The notes under the pieces are model-generated. The model was not told where the DNA came from and did no database searches. It was given only the letters and a program-made list of their open reading frames with translations. A program made the position numbers and the translations under genes. Positions 51,519 to 60,868 of a stretch of 64,000 nt of DNA are shown here, in pieces. The first letter of the stretch is position 1. Each line of letters opens with the position of its first letter. The stretch comes from Lacisediminihabitans sp040549525 (GTDB lineage: Bacteria; Actinomycetota; Actinomycetes; Actinomycetales; Microbacteriaceae): the NCBI RefSeq assembly GCF_040549525.1, contig NZ_JBEPTM010000002.1, positions 62,001-126,000 of the forward strand, read 5' to 3'.

Positions 51519-53696
51519 ATGAGCAACGAGACGTATCTTGGCGACGCCGGGTTGGCCACCGACAGTCTCGATGATGACGACTACGAGTCGACCTGGGTGG
51601 ACGACGGCACTCTGCCCCCGGAGCGCTATCTCGACCGAGAGCTGAGCTGGCTGGCGTTCAACACGCGGGTGCTCGAGCTCGCGGAGGACCCGGAGTTGCC
51701 GCTCCTCGAGCGGGCGAACTTCCTCGCGATCTTCGCGAGCAACCTCGACGAGTTCTTCATGGTGCGAATCGCGGGGCTCAAGCGCCGCATCCTCACCGGG
51801 CTCGCCGTGCCGACCAACATCGGGGCCGCACCGACCGAGGTGCTCGCCGTGATCCAGGATCGCGCGCACGAGTTGCAGGCCCGCCACGCGCTCGCCTTCC
51901 GCGAACTGGTGAAACCAGACCTCGACGACGCCGGCATCCACATCGAGACCTGGGCCGACCTCGGCCAGGCCGATCGCGACTCCCTCGACGAGATCTTCGC
52001 CGCCCGCATCTTCCCGGTGCTGATGCCGCTGGCCGTCGACCCGGCGCATCCGTTCCCCTACATCTCCGGGCTGTCGCTCAACCTGTCGATCCGGGTGCGC
52101 AATCCCAAGATCGGCAAAGACGAGTTCGCCCGGCTCAAGGTGCCGCCGATGCTGCCTCGCTTCGTGCAGCTTCCGGACGACGGGAGCGGCCTGCTGCGCT
52201 TCATCCCGCTCGAAGACCTCATCTCCAACCATCTCGGAGACCTCTTCCCCGGCATGGAGGTGCTCGATCACCACGAGTTCCGCGTCACGCGCAACGAGGA
52301 TGTGGTACTCGAGGAAGACGAGTCGGAGAACCTGATCCAGACCCTCGAGCGCGAGCTGCTTCGCCGCCGCTTCGGTCCGCCCATTCGTCTCGAGATCACC
52401 GACGACATGGATGACCTCACGCTGAGCCTCCTCGTGCGCGAACTCGACATCACCGACTCCGAGGTCTACCGGCTACCGGCCCCCCTCGACCTCGGTGGAC
52501 TGTTCGAGCTGAACAAGATCGATCGCCCGACCCTCAAGTACCGCAAGCATGTGCCGACGACCGCCTCCCAGCTGATGCCGCTCGAACCCAATGCGACGCC
52601 GGACATCTTCGGATCGATCGCCCGCCAGGACGTGCTGCTCCACCACCCCTACGAGTCTTTCGCGACGAGCGTGCAGGCCTTCCTCGAACAGGCCGCGACG
52701 GATCCCGACGTGCTCGCCATCAAGCAGACCCTGTACCGCACCTCCGGTGACAGTCCGATCGTCGAGGCGCTGATCCAGGCCGCCGAATCCGGCAAGCAGG
52801 TGCTCGCGCTCGTGGAGATCAAGGCCCGGTTCGACGAGTCGGCCAACATCTCCTGGGCGCGCAAGCTGGAGAAGGCCGGGGTTCACGTGGTCTACGGGCT
52901 CGTTGGGCTCAAGACACACTGCAAGCTGGCGCTCGTGATCCGCCAGGAGAACGGCGTGCTCAAGCACTACAGCCACATCGGCACCGGCAACTACAACCCC
53001 AAGACCAGCCGCATCTATGAGGACTACGGGCTGCTCACCGCGAGCGCCACCGTCGGCAAAGACCTCACGCGACTGTTCAACGAGCTCTCCGGGTATGCGA
53101 TCGAGAAGAAATTCAAGCGCTTGCTCGTCGCGCCCCTCCATCTGCGCAAGGGACTGATCAAGCGCATCCGTATCGAAGCCGACAATGCCCGCAACGGCAT
53201 GCCGTCGGGTATCCGCATCAAGCTCAACTCGATCGTCGACGAGGCCATCATCGATGCGCTGTACCGGGCGAGCGAAGCCGGTGTCCCCATCGAGTTGCTC
53301 GTGCGCGGCATCTGCGGCGTCAAGCCCGGCGTCGACGGCCTGAGCGGCAATATCGAGGTGCGGTCGATCCTCGGCCGCTACCTGGAGCATTCCCGCATCT
53401 TCTCCTTCATCAACGGCGGCGATCCGCAGGTCTACATCGGCAGTGCGGACATGATGCACCGCAACCTCGACCGACGGGTCGAAGCGCTCGTGCGTCTCAC
53501 CTCCCCTGACCACCTCCGGCAGATCGAGGATCTCTTCGACCTCTCCATGTCCGATGACACCGCCCACTGGAAGCTCGCCGCCGACGGGAGCTGGACGCGG
53601 CACTACCGGGCGGAAGACGGGTCACTGCTCGAGGACATGCAGAATGTGCTCATGCGACAGGTGTCCCAGAGAAAGCGCACCGGAGTAGTGCGTTGA
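51519..53696 (+). CDS. ppk: Polyphosphate kinase
   Basis: 725 residues. All four domains of PPK1 are seen: N-terminal helical (SWLAFNTRVLELAEDPELPLLERANFLAIF), head, and two PLD-like catalytic domains, where HIGTGNYN gives the phospho-His and the C-terminal part has RAPIVE-like and IGSADMMHRNLDRRVE. It makes polyphosphate from ATP, and can run in reverse. It sits with a PHO-like repeat before it and is followed by a MutT1-like gene overlapping its stop codon. Confidence 0.95.
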   Translation: MSNETYLGDAGLATDSLDDDDYESTWVDDGTLPPERYLDRELSWLAFNTRVLELAEDPELPLLERANFLAIFASNLDEFFMVRIAGLKRRILTGLAVPTNIGAAPTEVLAVIQDRAHELQARHALAFRELVKPDLDDAGIHIETWADLGQADRDSLDEIFAARIFPVLMPLAVDPAHPFPYISGLSLNLSIRVRNPKIGKDEFARLKVPPMLPRFVQLPDDGSGLLRFIPLEDLISNHLGDLFPGMEVLDHHEFRVTRNEDVVLEEDESENLIQTLERELLRRRFGPPIRLEITDDMDDLTLSLLVRELDITDSEVYRLPAPLDLGGLFELNKIDRPTLKYRKHVPTTASQLMPLEPNATPDIFGSIARQDVLLHHPYESFATSVQAFLEQAATDPDVLAIKQTLYRTSGDSPIVEALIQAAESGKQVLALVEIKARFDESANISWARKLEKAGVHVVYGLVGLKTHCKLALVIRQENGVLKHYSHIGTGNYNPKTSRIYEDYGLLTASATVGKDLTRLFNELSGYAIEKKFKRLLVAPLHLRKGLIKRIRIEADNARNGMPSGIRIKLNSIVDEAIIDALYRASEAGVPIELLVRGICGVKPGVDGLSGNIEVRSILGRYLEHSRIFSFINGGDPQVYIGSADMMHRNLDRRVEALVRLTSPDHLRQIEDLFDLSMSDDTAHWKLAADGSWTRHYRAEDGSLLEDMQNVLMRQVSQRKRTGVVR

Positions 53697-54643
53697 CCCT
53701 CACCGGCCCCGCTGTCGTACAGGCCGCGGGAGCAGTGTGCTGGCGGGAGACCCCCTCGGGCATCGAACTGCTGGTGATCCACCGCGGTGACCGCGCGGAC
53801 GTCTCCATTCCCAAGGGCAAGGTGGATCCGGGCGAGACTCCCCCGCAGACCGCCGTGCGCGAGATCGCCGAGGAGACCGGGCTCGCGATCGCGCTGGGCG
53901 CGCCCCTCGGCTCGACCGAGTACACCATGCCGGGAGGTCGCGAGAAGATCGTGCACTACTGGTCCGCGGAGGTCTCGGATGAGGCGATCGCCGGGTCGAC
54001 CTTCGTGCCGAACAAGGAGGTGGCGGCCGTCGAGTGGCTGTCGGTCAAAGCCGCGCGGGCAGCCCTCAGCTACGACCTCGACCGGGATGTGCTCGACCGG
54101 TTCTCTGCGCGGGCGAAGGCCCGCACCATCCGCACCTTCCCGATCATCGTTCTGCGCCACGGTCGCGCGGTTCCGCCCGCAAGCTGGGACGGACCGGATG
54201 CGACGCGCCCGCTGCTGCATCGCGGGCTCGAGCAGTCCCGCAATGTCGCGCCGGCCATCGCGGCCTGGGCACCGGAGAAACTCATCAGCAGCACTGCCGC
54301 GCGCTGTCTCGCCACGATCGAACCGGTCGCCGCTCTCACCGGACTGCCCGTCAAGCAGTCGACCGGCATCAGCCAGGATGCCTGGGAAGACGGTGCCGCC
54401 CGGGTGCACAAGGCCGTTCGCAAGCGGCTCGCCGCCGGGGTGTCTGTGGTGCTGTGCAGCCACGGGCCTGTGATCCCCGAGATCATCGCGGAGACCGCCG
54501 CTCTCACCAACACCCCGCTCGACGCTCCCCTGCGCCGTGCCGGCATGCTGTCGACCTCGGAATTCACGGTGATGCACGTGTCGGCGGAGCATCCGGATGC
54601 ACCGCTCGTCGCCGTCGAGACCCACGGCCCGGCGTTCCTCTAG
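53693..54643 (+). CDS. MutT1-like NUDIX plus histidine phosphatase
   Basis: 316 residues starting with TTG 53693, overlapping the ppk TGA by 3 bases. The N-terminal half has the NUDIX box (GKVDPGETPPQTAVREIAEE, then TGL). The C-terminal half is a phosphoglycerate-mutase-like phosphatase with VLRHGRA (RHG) and SHGPV. The layout is that of mycobacterial MutT1, which hydrolyses 8-oxo-GTP or diadenosine polyphosphates. Linking it to ppk in one operon fits nucleotide and polyphosphate housekeeping. Confidence 0.9.
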   Translation: MTLTGPAVVQAAGAVCWRETPSGIELLVIHRGDRADVSIPKGKVDPGETPPQTAVREIAEETGLAIALGAPLGSTEYTMPGGREKIVHYWSAEVSDEAIAGSTFVPNKEVAAVEWLSVKAARAALSYDLDRDVLDRFSARAKARTIRTFPIIVLRHGRAVPPASWDGPDATRPLLHRGLEQSRNVAPAIAAWAPEKLISSTAARCLATIEPVAALTGLPVKQSTGISQDAWEDGAARVHKAVRKRLAAGVSVVLCSHGPVIPEIIAETAALTNTPLDAPLRRAGMLSTSEFTVMHVSAEHPDAPLVAVETHGPAFL

Positions 54644-54666
54644 ATCGCTTCCCTGAGACAGGGAGT

Positions 54667-54695
54667 GTTGGGGTGCCGTTAACCTGCCATTTACC
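54667..54695 (+). promoter_or_regulatory. PHO box upstream of pstS
   Basis: Three 7-base units in 11-base steps: GTTGGGG, GTTAACC, ATTTACC, with TGCC between each. The middle unit has the GTTnACC core. It lies 93 bases before the pstS start. Confidence 0.8.
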
Positions 54696-54788
54696 TTCCG
54701 GGCAAGGTCTGGTTAACGGTCGCTTGTACTCTCGCTGAGGGGTCGGCACCGGCCCACGTCCTGTTTTCAACCTCCCGAAGGGAAACCT

Positions 54789-55886
54789 GTGAACATCAAG
54801 CGTTTTGGCAGCATCGCTGCCATTGCTGTCGCAGCCACCGTTGTCCTGTCCTCGTGCGCAGCAAACGAGGCAGCACCGTCCACGTCCGGGTCCGCAGCCC
54901 CGGTCAGCAAGCTCTCCGGCACCCTGAACGGTATCGGCTCCTCCGCTCAAGCCGACGCGGAAGCCGCCTGGGTTGCGGGCTTCCAGACCGCCAACCCGAA
55001 GGTCACCGTCAACTACGACTCGCAGGGATCTGGCGCCGGCCGCAAGGCATTCATCGGCGGGTCGGCCGACTTCGCCGGGTCGGATGCCGCACTGAACGAC
55101 ACTGAACTCGCCAGCACCTTCGCCGGTTGCGCCGCCGACAGCAAGGCGATCGACCTGCCCGTCTACATCTCCCCGATCGGCGTGGTCTACAACGTCGCCG
55201 GCGTCAAGGACCTGAAGCTCGATGCGGCGTCAATCGCCGGAATCTTCAAGGGTGCCATCACCAAGTGGAACGACCCGGCCATCGCCTCGCAGAACTCGGG
55301 AGCGACCCTTCCGGATGCTGCCATCGCGGTCGTCCACCGTTCGGATGACTCGGGAACGACGCAGAACTTCACCGACTACCTGGCCACCGTCGCCAGCTCT
55401 GTCTGGGACAAGCCGTCGGGACAGACCTTCCCCTACTCGATCGGTGATGCAGCCAAGGGCAACCAGGGCGTCGTCTCCGCAGTCACCGCTGCAGCGAACA
55501 GCATCGGCTACGCCGACCAGTCCGCCGCAGGCGCACTGGACATCGCGCAGGTCAAGGTGGGCGGCTCGTACGAGAAGATCACGACCAAGGGTGCCGCTGC
55601 CGTCATCGCAGCATCCCCCCTGGTCGCCGGCCGCCCGGCCAACGACCTCGCCATCGCGATCGACCGCAAGAACTCGACCGCCGGCGCATGGCCGATCGCT
55701 CTGGTGAGCTACCTGATCGTGTGCCAGACGTACGCCGACCCGGCCAAGGCCGAGCTCGTCAAGGCCTACGCGACCTACGTCGCAAGCGCCGATGGCCAGA
55801 AAGTCGGTTCCGACCAGGCCAAGTCCGCACCCCTCGCGAGCGATCTTGCGGCCAAGGTCGCCAAATCAATCGCTACCATCAAGTAG
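54789..55886 (+). CDS. pstS: Phosphate ABC transporter, phosphate-binding lipoprotein
   Basis: 365 residues with GTG start. A lipoprotein signal (AIAVAATVVLSSCAA, Cys about residue 23), then a solute-binding protein: NGIGSSAQADAE is the phosphate-loop-like start, YDSQGSGAGRKAFIGGSADFAGSDA the binding motif, and SDDSGTTQNFTDYL a conserved Ser/Asp/Arg-type stretch. It captures phosphate outside the cell. First gene of pstSCAB, with a PHO box before it and a hairpin after it. Confidence 0.96.
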   Translation: MNIKRFGSIAAIAVAATVVLSSCAANEAAPSTSGSAAPVSKLSGTLNGIGSSAQADAEAAWVAGFQTANPKVTVNYDSQGSGAGRKAFIGGSADFAGSDAALNDTELASTFAGCAADSKAIDLPVYISPIGVVYNVAGVKDLKLDAASIAGIFKGAITKWNDPAIASQNSGATLPDAAIAVVHRSDDSGTTQNFTDYLATVASSVWDKPSGQTFPYSIGDAAKGNQGVVSAVTAAANSIGYADQSAAGALDIAQVKVGGSYEKITTKGAAAVIAASPLVAGRPANDLAIAIDRKNSTAGAWPIALVSYLIVCQTYADPAKAELVKAYATYVASADGQKVGSDQAKSAPLASDLAAKVAKSIATIK

Positions 55887-55899
55887 TCCGCCTTCCGCG

Positions 55900-55937
55900 C
55901 ACCGGCTTGAGCTGTGACTTCACAGCTCAAGCCGGTG
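55900..55937 (+). terminator. Hairpin between pstS and pstC
   Basis: A perfect 17-base stem (CACCGGCTTGAGCTGTG and its complement) around a 4-base ACTT loop, with no T tract. It lies 13 bases after the pstS stop. It may stop or shield part of the pstS transcripts and let the rest continue. Confidence 0.7.
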
Positions 55938-55988
55938 TGTGCGGAAGACTTGCATTCTCTATATCTCGTGAGGTAGGCAGAACCCACA

Positions 55989-56930
55989 ATGACTACCGCA
56001 ACTCCAGGAGCGATCAGGGCAAAAGTCCGGCTCGGTGACCGCATATTCTCCAGCAGCACCGTCGTCGCCGGCTCGATTATCCTGGCGGTTCTCGCTGCAG
56101 TCGCCATCTTCTTGGTCGGCCAGAGCATCCCCGCATTCGTCGCGAAGCCGGGAACACTTCCCCGAGGCGCAGCCAACTTCTGGGTGTACGTGTGGCCGCT
56201 CGTATTCGGCACCATCTGGGCGGGAGCCATCGCCCTGGTCATCGCCGTTCCCGTGGCCATCGGGGTCGCCCTCTTCATTTCGCACTACGCGCCGCGTCGC
56301 ATCGCGCAGGTGCTCGGCTACATCGTCGACCTTCTGGCCGCGGTCCCCTCAGTCGTCTTCGGGCTGTGGGGCATCGGTGTTCTCGCTCCGTTCGTTCAGC
56401 CCTTCTATGTGTGGCTCGGCAACAACGTGGGCTGGTTTCCCCTCTTCGACGGCAGGGTGTCCGGCACCGGGCGCACCATCCTCACGGTGGCGATCGTGCT
56501 CGCAGTGATGGTGCTGCCCATCATCACGGCAGTCTGTCGCGAGGTTTTCCTCCAGGCTCCCCGGCTTCACGAAGAGGCCGCACTCGCTCTCGGCGCGACC
56601 CGCTGGGAGATGATCCGGATAGCCGTGCTGCCCTTCGCCCGCGCCGGAATCATCTCTGCGACCATGCTCGGCCTCGGTCGCGCCCTCGGAGAGACTCTCG
56701 CGGTGGCCATGGTGCTCTCCCCGGCAACCGTCGTGTCCTTCTTTCTGCTCACCACCCAGAACCCGAATACGATCGCCGGGAATATCGCCCTTCAATTTCC
56801 GGAGGCGACCGGTGTCGGGGTCAACACCCTCATCGCCACCGGACTCGTCCTGTTCGTCATCACCTTCATCGTGAACGCCATCGCCCGCGTCGCGGTCAAC
56901 CGTCGCAAAGCATTCTCGGGAGCGAACTGA
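55989..56930 (+). CDS. pstC: Phosphate ABC transporter permease PstC
   Basis: 313 residues with six predicted helices. The C-terminal half has the permease EAA loop with a form of EEAALALGATRWEMIR before the last helices. Pst permeases carry phosphate through the membrane with PstA. The first helix begins near residue 23. It overlaps pstA by 1 base (TGATG). The Pst gene order S-C-A-B is standard. Confidence 0.95.
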   Translation: MTTATPGAIRAKVRLGDRIFSSSTVVAGSIILAVLAAVAIFLVGQSIPAFVAKPGTLPRGAANFWVYVWPLVFGTIWAGAIALVIAVPVAIGVALFISHYAPRRIAQVLGYIVDLLAAVPSVVFGLWGIGVLAPFVQPFYVWLGNNVGWFPLFDGRVSGTGRTILTVAIVLAVMVLPIITAVCREVFLQAPRLHEEAALALGATRWEMIRIAVLPFARAGIISATMLGLGRALGETLAVAMVLSPATVVSFFLLTTQNPNTIAGNIALQFPEATGVGVNTLIATGLVLFVITFIVNAIARVAVNRRKAFSGAN

Positions 56931-58015
56931 TGTCAACGATTGCTCTCGGTCCGGCAGCCAACTCTCTCACCGTCGGTAGGCTCCCCCGCGGGGCCGCCCT
57001 CATGGTGCTTGTGGCAAGTTGGGCCGTGTTCGGAGTCGTCTTCCTCTTCGTGCAGCTCGCCGGTGGCACCAAGAATTTCAACCTCGTCGGCGCGCTCTTC
57101 CTCGGAACCGTGCTGTTCGATGTGCTCATCTACGTCTTGTCCCGCATTGTCGAGGGCAGGCGACGGGCCACGGATCGACTCGTCACCTCGCTGGTGACCA
57201 CCGCCTTCATCGTCGCGCTGCTGCCGCTCGTGTCCCTCGTCTACACGGTGGTACTCAACGGCCTGCCGAGAATGCTCGAGCCGTCGTTCTTCAGCAGCTC
57301 CATGCGCAACGTGCTCGGCCCGGGAGGCGGGGCGCTCCACGCGGTCATCGGATCGCTCGAGATCACGCTCACAGCCACCGTGATCTCGGTGCCGATCGGA
57401 CTTCTCACCTCGGTCTATCTCGTCGAGTACGGTCGGGGTGCCCTCGCGCGCACGATCACCTTCATGATCGATGTGATGACCGGCATCCCGTCCATCGTCG
57501 CCGGACTCTTCGCCTACGCGCTGTTCGTGCTCGTCACGGGCAACCCGGGGTACCGTTCCGGTTTCGGAGGCGCGGTCGCGCTCTCGGTGATCATGATCCC
57601 CGTCGTGGTGCGCTCATCGGAGGAGATCCTCAAACTCGTTCCGAACGAGCTTCGTGAGGCGTCCTACGCGCTCGGTGTGCCCAAGTGGTTGACGGTGCTG
57701 AAGATCGTCATCCCGACAGCGATCGCGGGAATCACCACGGGCGTCATGCTCGCGGTGGCCCGGGTCATCGGTGAGACGGCGCCGCTGCTCCTCATCACGG
57801 GCTTCACCGCGGGAATGAACTACGACATCTTCAACAATCAGATGATGACGCTCCCGATGTTCACCTACACCCAGTATGCGAACCAGGGCCCGGAGGCGGC
57901 GAACTTCCTCGACCGCGCGTGGGCCTCTGCACTGACCCTTATCCTTCTCGTGATGATCCTCAACCTCATCGCCCGCGCCATCGCCAGAATCTTCTCGCCG
58001 AAGCTCGGCCGCTAA
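56930..58015 (+). CDS. pstA: Phosphate ABC transporter permease PstA
   Basis: 361 residues from ATG 56930, in which the longer upstream frame into pstC is a shadow. Hydrophobic helices lie at about residues 21-43, 50-68, 83-108, 140-165, 175-200, 211-225 and 290-320. The EAA loop is LREASYALGVPKWLTVLKIVIP. It forms the phosphate channel with PstC. 28 bases separate it from pstB. Confidence 0.95.
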   Translation: MSTIALGPAANSLTVGRLPRGAALMVLVASWAVFGVVFLFVQLAGGTKNFNLVGALFLGTVLFDVLIYVLSRIVEGRRRATDRLVTSLVTTAFIVALLPLVSLVYTVVLNGLPRMLEPSFFSSSMRNVLGPGGGALHAVIGSLEITLTATVISVPIGLLTSVYLVEYGRGALARTITFMIDVMTGIPSIVAGLFAYALFVLVTGNPGYRSGFGGAVALSVIMIPVVVRSSEEILKLVPNELREASYALGVPKWLTVLKIVIPTAIAGITTGVMLAVARVIGETAPLLLITGFTAGMNYDIFNNQMMTLPMFTYTQYANQGPEAANFLDRAWASALTLILLVMILNLIARAIARIFSPKLGR

Positions 58016-58043
58016 CCCTCATCGATCTTTATAAAGGAAATCT

Positions 58044-58823
58044 GTGTCCAAGCGCATCGAAGTCAATGATCTCAACGTGTACTACGGCAAGTTCAAAGCC
58101 GTGGAAGATGTGACTCTGACGATCGAACCCCGCACGGTCACTGCCTTCATCGGCCCGAGTGGCTGCGGCAAGTCGACATTTCTCCGCACTCTCAACCGCA
58201 TGCACGAGGTCATCCCGGGGGCGCGAGTGGAGGGCGAGGTGCTGGTCGACGGAAACAATCTCTACGGGCCGGGAGTCGACCCCGTGCTGGTGCGTCGCCA
58301 GGTAGGCATGGTCTTCCAACGACCGAACCCGTTCCCCACCATGTCCATCCGCGACAATGTGCTCGCCGGCGTCAAACTCAACAACCGCAGCATCTCCAAG
58401 AGCGACGCCGATTCGCTGGTCGAGAAGTCCCTGCAGAGTGCGAACCTGTGGAATGAGGTCAAGGATCGCCTCGCTCTTCCGGGTTCGGGACTCTCCGGAG
58501 GCCAACAGCAGCGTCTGTGCATCGCTCGCGCGATCGCGGTGCAACCCGATGTGGTGCTCATGGACGAGCCCTGCTCGGCGCTCGACCCCATCTCGACCCT
58601 CGCCATCGAAGACCTGATCGAGGAACTGAAGCTCGACTACACCATCGTGATCGTGACGCACAACATGCAGCAGGCCTCACGGGTGTCGGACCGCACCGCG
58701 TTCTTCAACATCGCCGGCACCGGCAAGCCGGGCAGGCTCATCGAGTACAACGACACCAACACCATCTTCTCGAAGCCGAGCGTGCAGGCGACCGAAGACT
58801 ACGTGTCCGGCAAGTTCGGATAG
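58044..58823 (+). CDS. pstB: Phosphate ABC transporter ATPase
   Basis: 259 residues with a GTG start preceded by AAAGGAAAT. ABC motifs: Walker A GPSGCGKST (37-45), Q-loop FQRPNPFP, signature LSGGQQQRLCIARA, Walker B VVLMDEPCSALDP and H-loop TH. It powers phosphate import with PstCA. The Ser-Gly-Gly-Gln signature and the Asp-Glu of Walker B are intact. It is the last gene of the operon. The stop is followed by ~100 bases without a recognised gene. Confidence 0.97.
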   Translation: MSKRIEVNDLNVYYGKFKAVEDVTLTIEPRTVTAFIGPSGCGKSTFLRTLNRMHEVIPGARVEGEVLVDGNNLYGPGVDPVLVRRQVGMVFQRPNPFPTMSIRDNVLAGVKLNNRSISKSDADSLVEKSLQSANLWNEVKDRLALPGSGLSGGQQQRLCIARAIAVQPDVVLMDEPCSALDPISTLAIEDLIEELKLDYTIVIVTHNMQQASRVSDRTAFFNIAGTGKPGRLIEYNDTNTIFSKPSVQATEDYVSGKFG

Positions 58824-58924
58824 CCGGTCTCTAAACGATCGCTGAGCGACCTGCGCTCGCAAATCGATCTACGCAGCAGATCGATCGACGCAGCCACCGG
58901 TGCGCGTATGGGGGCCCGGAGGCG

Positions 58925-59755
58925 TCAGGCGCTGGGGACCGCCACGATCGGCGCGGTGGTCGGCGTCTTGGAGCCGCCACTCGGTTCGACCGTGATGCCG
59001 AGGGTATCGCCTTCGGTCATCGCTCCCGCGAGCACGCTCACGGTCCTGCCGGATGACGCGGCGTCGAAGATCCCCGCCGGTGTCGCGTTCGAGGCCTTGT
59101 CGATGTACCAGAGTTCGTAGGTCTTGCCGCCATCGAGTTTCGGGAGCTTGTCGATCACCACTGCGGACTTCTTGAGGCCCACGGACCAGACGAAGGTGGC
59201 CTTGCCGCCACCGGAGACATCCGCCTTGGCCTGCTGGTAGTCACTCGCCGACACGATGGCCGAGATGGCCGCCGCCTGCTGCTGGGACTCGTTGCCCGCA
59301 GACAGCCCGAGGATGTTGCCTCCGACGAAGAGCGCGACCGCAGCGGCCGCAGCCACCAGGATCGACGCCGGCCGGGTGAACCAGCGAGCGGTGGCCTTCG
59401 TCGACGCCCCCGACGGCGTGCCGAGGCTCGCCGTGCGGATGGCTTCCGCGGAGGCATCCTGCTGCGGGGTGGTCGCCGCGGGTACCGCGGTGAGAGTCGG
59501 ACGCACCGCCGGAAGCGGGGCGAGCTGGGGGGTCACGGCGATCTGGGCCATGAGGCGGGCCTTGAGGTCTGCCGGGGGCGCGACCGGGTCGGCCGAGAGT
59601 CCGATCAGCACCGCTGTGTCCGACAATGAAGCCACCTCCGCCCGTGCCTCTTCGGATGTCAGCAGGTATGCCTCGAACCGAGTCTTTTCATCGCCCTCAA
59701 GTGCGTTCAACGCGTAAGCGCCGCTGAGGAGGTGTAGTTCTTCGCGGTCAGTCAC
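58925..59755 (-). CDS. rskA: Anti-sigma factor of the RskA type
   Basis: 276 residues: an N-terminal cytoplasmic ASD-like domain (MTDREELHLLSGAYALNAL, then EGDEKTRFEAYL, residues 1-50), a linker, one transmembrane helix (about 132-152) and a large extracytoplasmic RskA domain. It holds SigK inactive at the membrane and is released by proteolysis. Its start overlaps the sigK stop by 4 bases, so the pair is co-translated. Confidence 0.88.
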   Translation of the reverse strand: MTDREELHLLSGAYALNALEGDEKTRFEAYLLTSEEARAEVASLSDTAVLIGLSADPVAPPADLKARLMAQIAVTPQLAPLPAVRPTLTAVPAATTPQQDASAEAIRTASLGTPSGASTKATARWFTRPASILVAAAAAVALFVGGNILGLSAGNESQQQAAAISAIVSASDYQQAKADVSGGGKATFVWSVGLKKSAVVIDKLPKLDGGKTYELWYIDKASNATPAGIFDAASSGRTVSVLAGAMTEGDTLGITVEPSGGSKTPTTAPIVAVPSA

Positions 59756-60357
59756 GATGCCACCCCCAATTCGTCACGCAGGCGGATCATGCCGTCGCGC
59801 AGTCGCGTCTTCACCGTGCCGATTGGCACGCTGAGCATTGCCGCCACTTCACTGTGGCTGTAGCCGCCGTAATACGCAAGGGTGACAGCCTGGCGCTGCA
59901 GTTCGGTCAATTGCGACATGGCTTCCTTCACCCTCTCGTGTTCAATGGTCGTTTCTACCGTGTCCGCCACATTGTCGTAGTCGGAAACGTAATCCCTGAT
60001 GCCGATCTTCACGTCACGATCGCGACCGGACTGAGATGACCTGATGCGGTCGACCGCGCGTCGGTGAGCCATGGTGAGGATCCAGGTGGATGCCCCGCCC
60101 TTGCTCGGTTCGTACCGGGACGCGTTCTGCCAGATCTCCAGGAACACTTCCTGGGTCACTTCTTCCGATTGCGCGTGATCCACGAGAAGCCTGCGGATCA
60201 GCCCGAACACTCTCGGGGAGATCTCGTCGTACAGTGCTCCGAAAGCCGCCTGATCGCCGCCCACGATTTGCGCGAGCAGAGTCTCTTTGGTCGCAGGTTT
60301 GTCCATGGACTCGTAGTCCTGGCTGCGGTCGGTTTCACGGGGCACGAGCTTAAGCAT
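59752..60357 (-). CDS. sigK: ECF sigma factor, SigK-like
   Basis: 201 residues from ATG 60357; ATG 60306 (MDKPATKETLL) is an equal alternative. Region 2 has LIRRLLVDHAQSEEVTQEVF and EIWQNASRYEPSKGGASTW, and region 4 has TELQRQAVTLAYYGGYSHSEVA, then MLSVPIGTVKTRLRDGMIRLR. It would direct RNA polymerase to a small SigK regulon, often including its own gene. Regulated by the adjacent RskA. A 510-base gap follows upstream. Confidence 0.92.
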   Translation of the reverse strand: MLKLVPRETDRSQDYESMDKPATKETLLAQIVGGDQAAFGALYDEISPRVFGLIRRLLVDHAQSEEVTQEVFLEIWQNASRYEPSKGGASTWILTMAHRRAVDRIRSSQSGRDRDVKIGIRDYVSDYDNVADTVETTIEHERVKEAMSQLTELQRQAVTLAYYGGYSHSEVAAMLSVPIGTVKTRLRDGMIRLRDELGVAS

Positions 60358-60399
60358 CGCAAACAATCCGTGTGATCGTGCGCGGCACCGAAAATACAC

Positions 60400-60868
60400 T
60401 CACGTTGAGCGTGGATTTCGGCACCTCGATGTTGAGTTGTGCGTCACCAGCGCAGCCGGAGCGGCTTCGATTCGCTTCCGAGGCCGTTCCGTCTGTGCGG
60501 GTCACAATGGGAGTTCGCAACCGATGGCGAATCGGATTGGTCTGTGGCGGATTGTGTGGCGGATTCTGCGGCGAATCCGATGGATTCGCGGCATCCCCCC
60601 GAGAACGGAGGGGTGCCAGGCCGCAGAAACGCCTCTCGGCGCTAGGCCGCTCGAAGCGGCGAATATTGGAGCCCGGGGTTACTGCGGCCCGGCGGTGGCC
60701 CTTTCGAGCCGTTGACGAGTGTACCCGCCGACACTGGATGCTCGCACTCCGGTGGGCGGCACAATCGCGTCGGCGCCATCCATCGTCGAGTTGCGCTCTT
60801 CTGCGGGTCAGCCGGCGCGCGAACCCACAAAAGGATGCAACTCGCGAACCTCCGTGGCCGGGGAGGCG
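60400..60868. other. Intergenic stretch, no convincing gene; two structured parts
   Basis: No open frame here has protein-like content. Two parts look ordered: around 60526-60590, short GGCGGATT-like repeats and an imperfect palindrome around CGAATC...GGATT; and 60786-60846, GAGTTGC against GCAACTC about 42 bases apart with a G/C-rich inner stem. The sigK promoter should lie near the left end, but I cannot mark its boxes. Confidence 0.5.

Noticed and set aside
56192..58015. Longer start for pstA inside pstC.
   Set aside because: The first ~246 residues are an Arg/His-rich shadow; ATG 56930 with a TGATG overlap is the standard pstCA junction.
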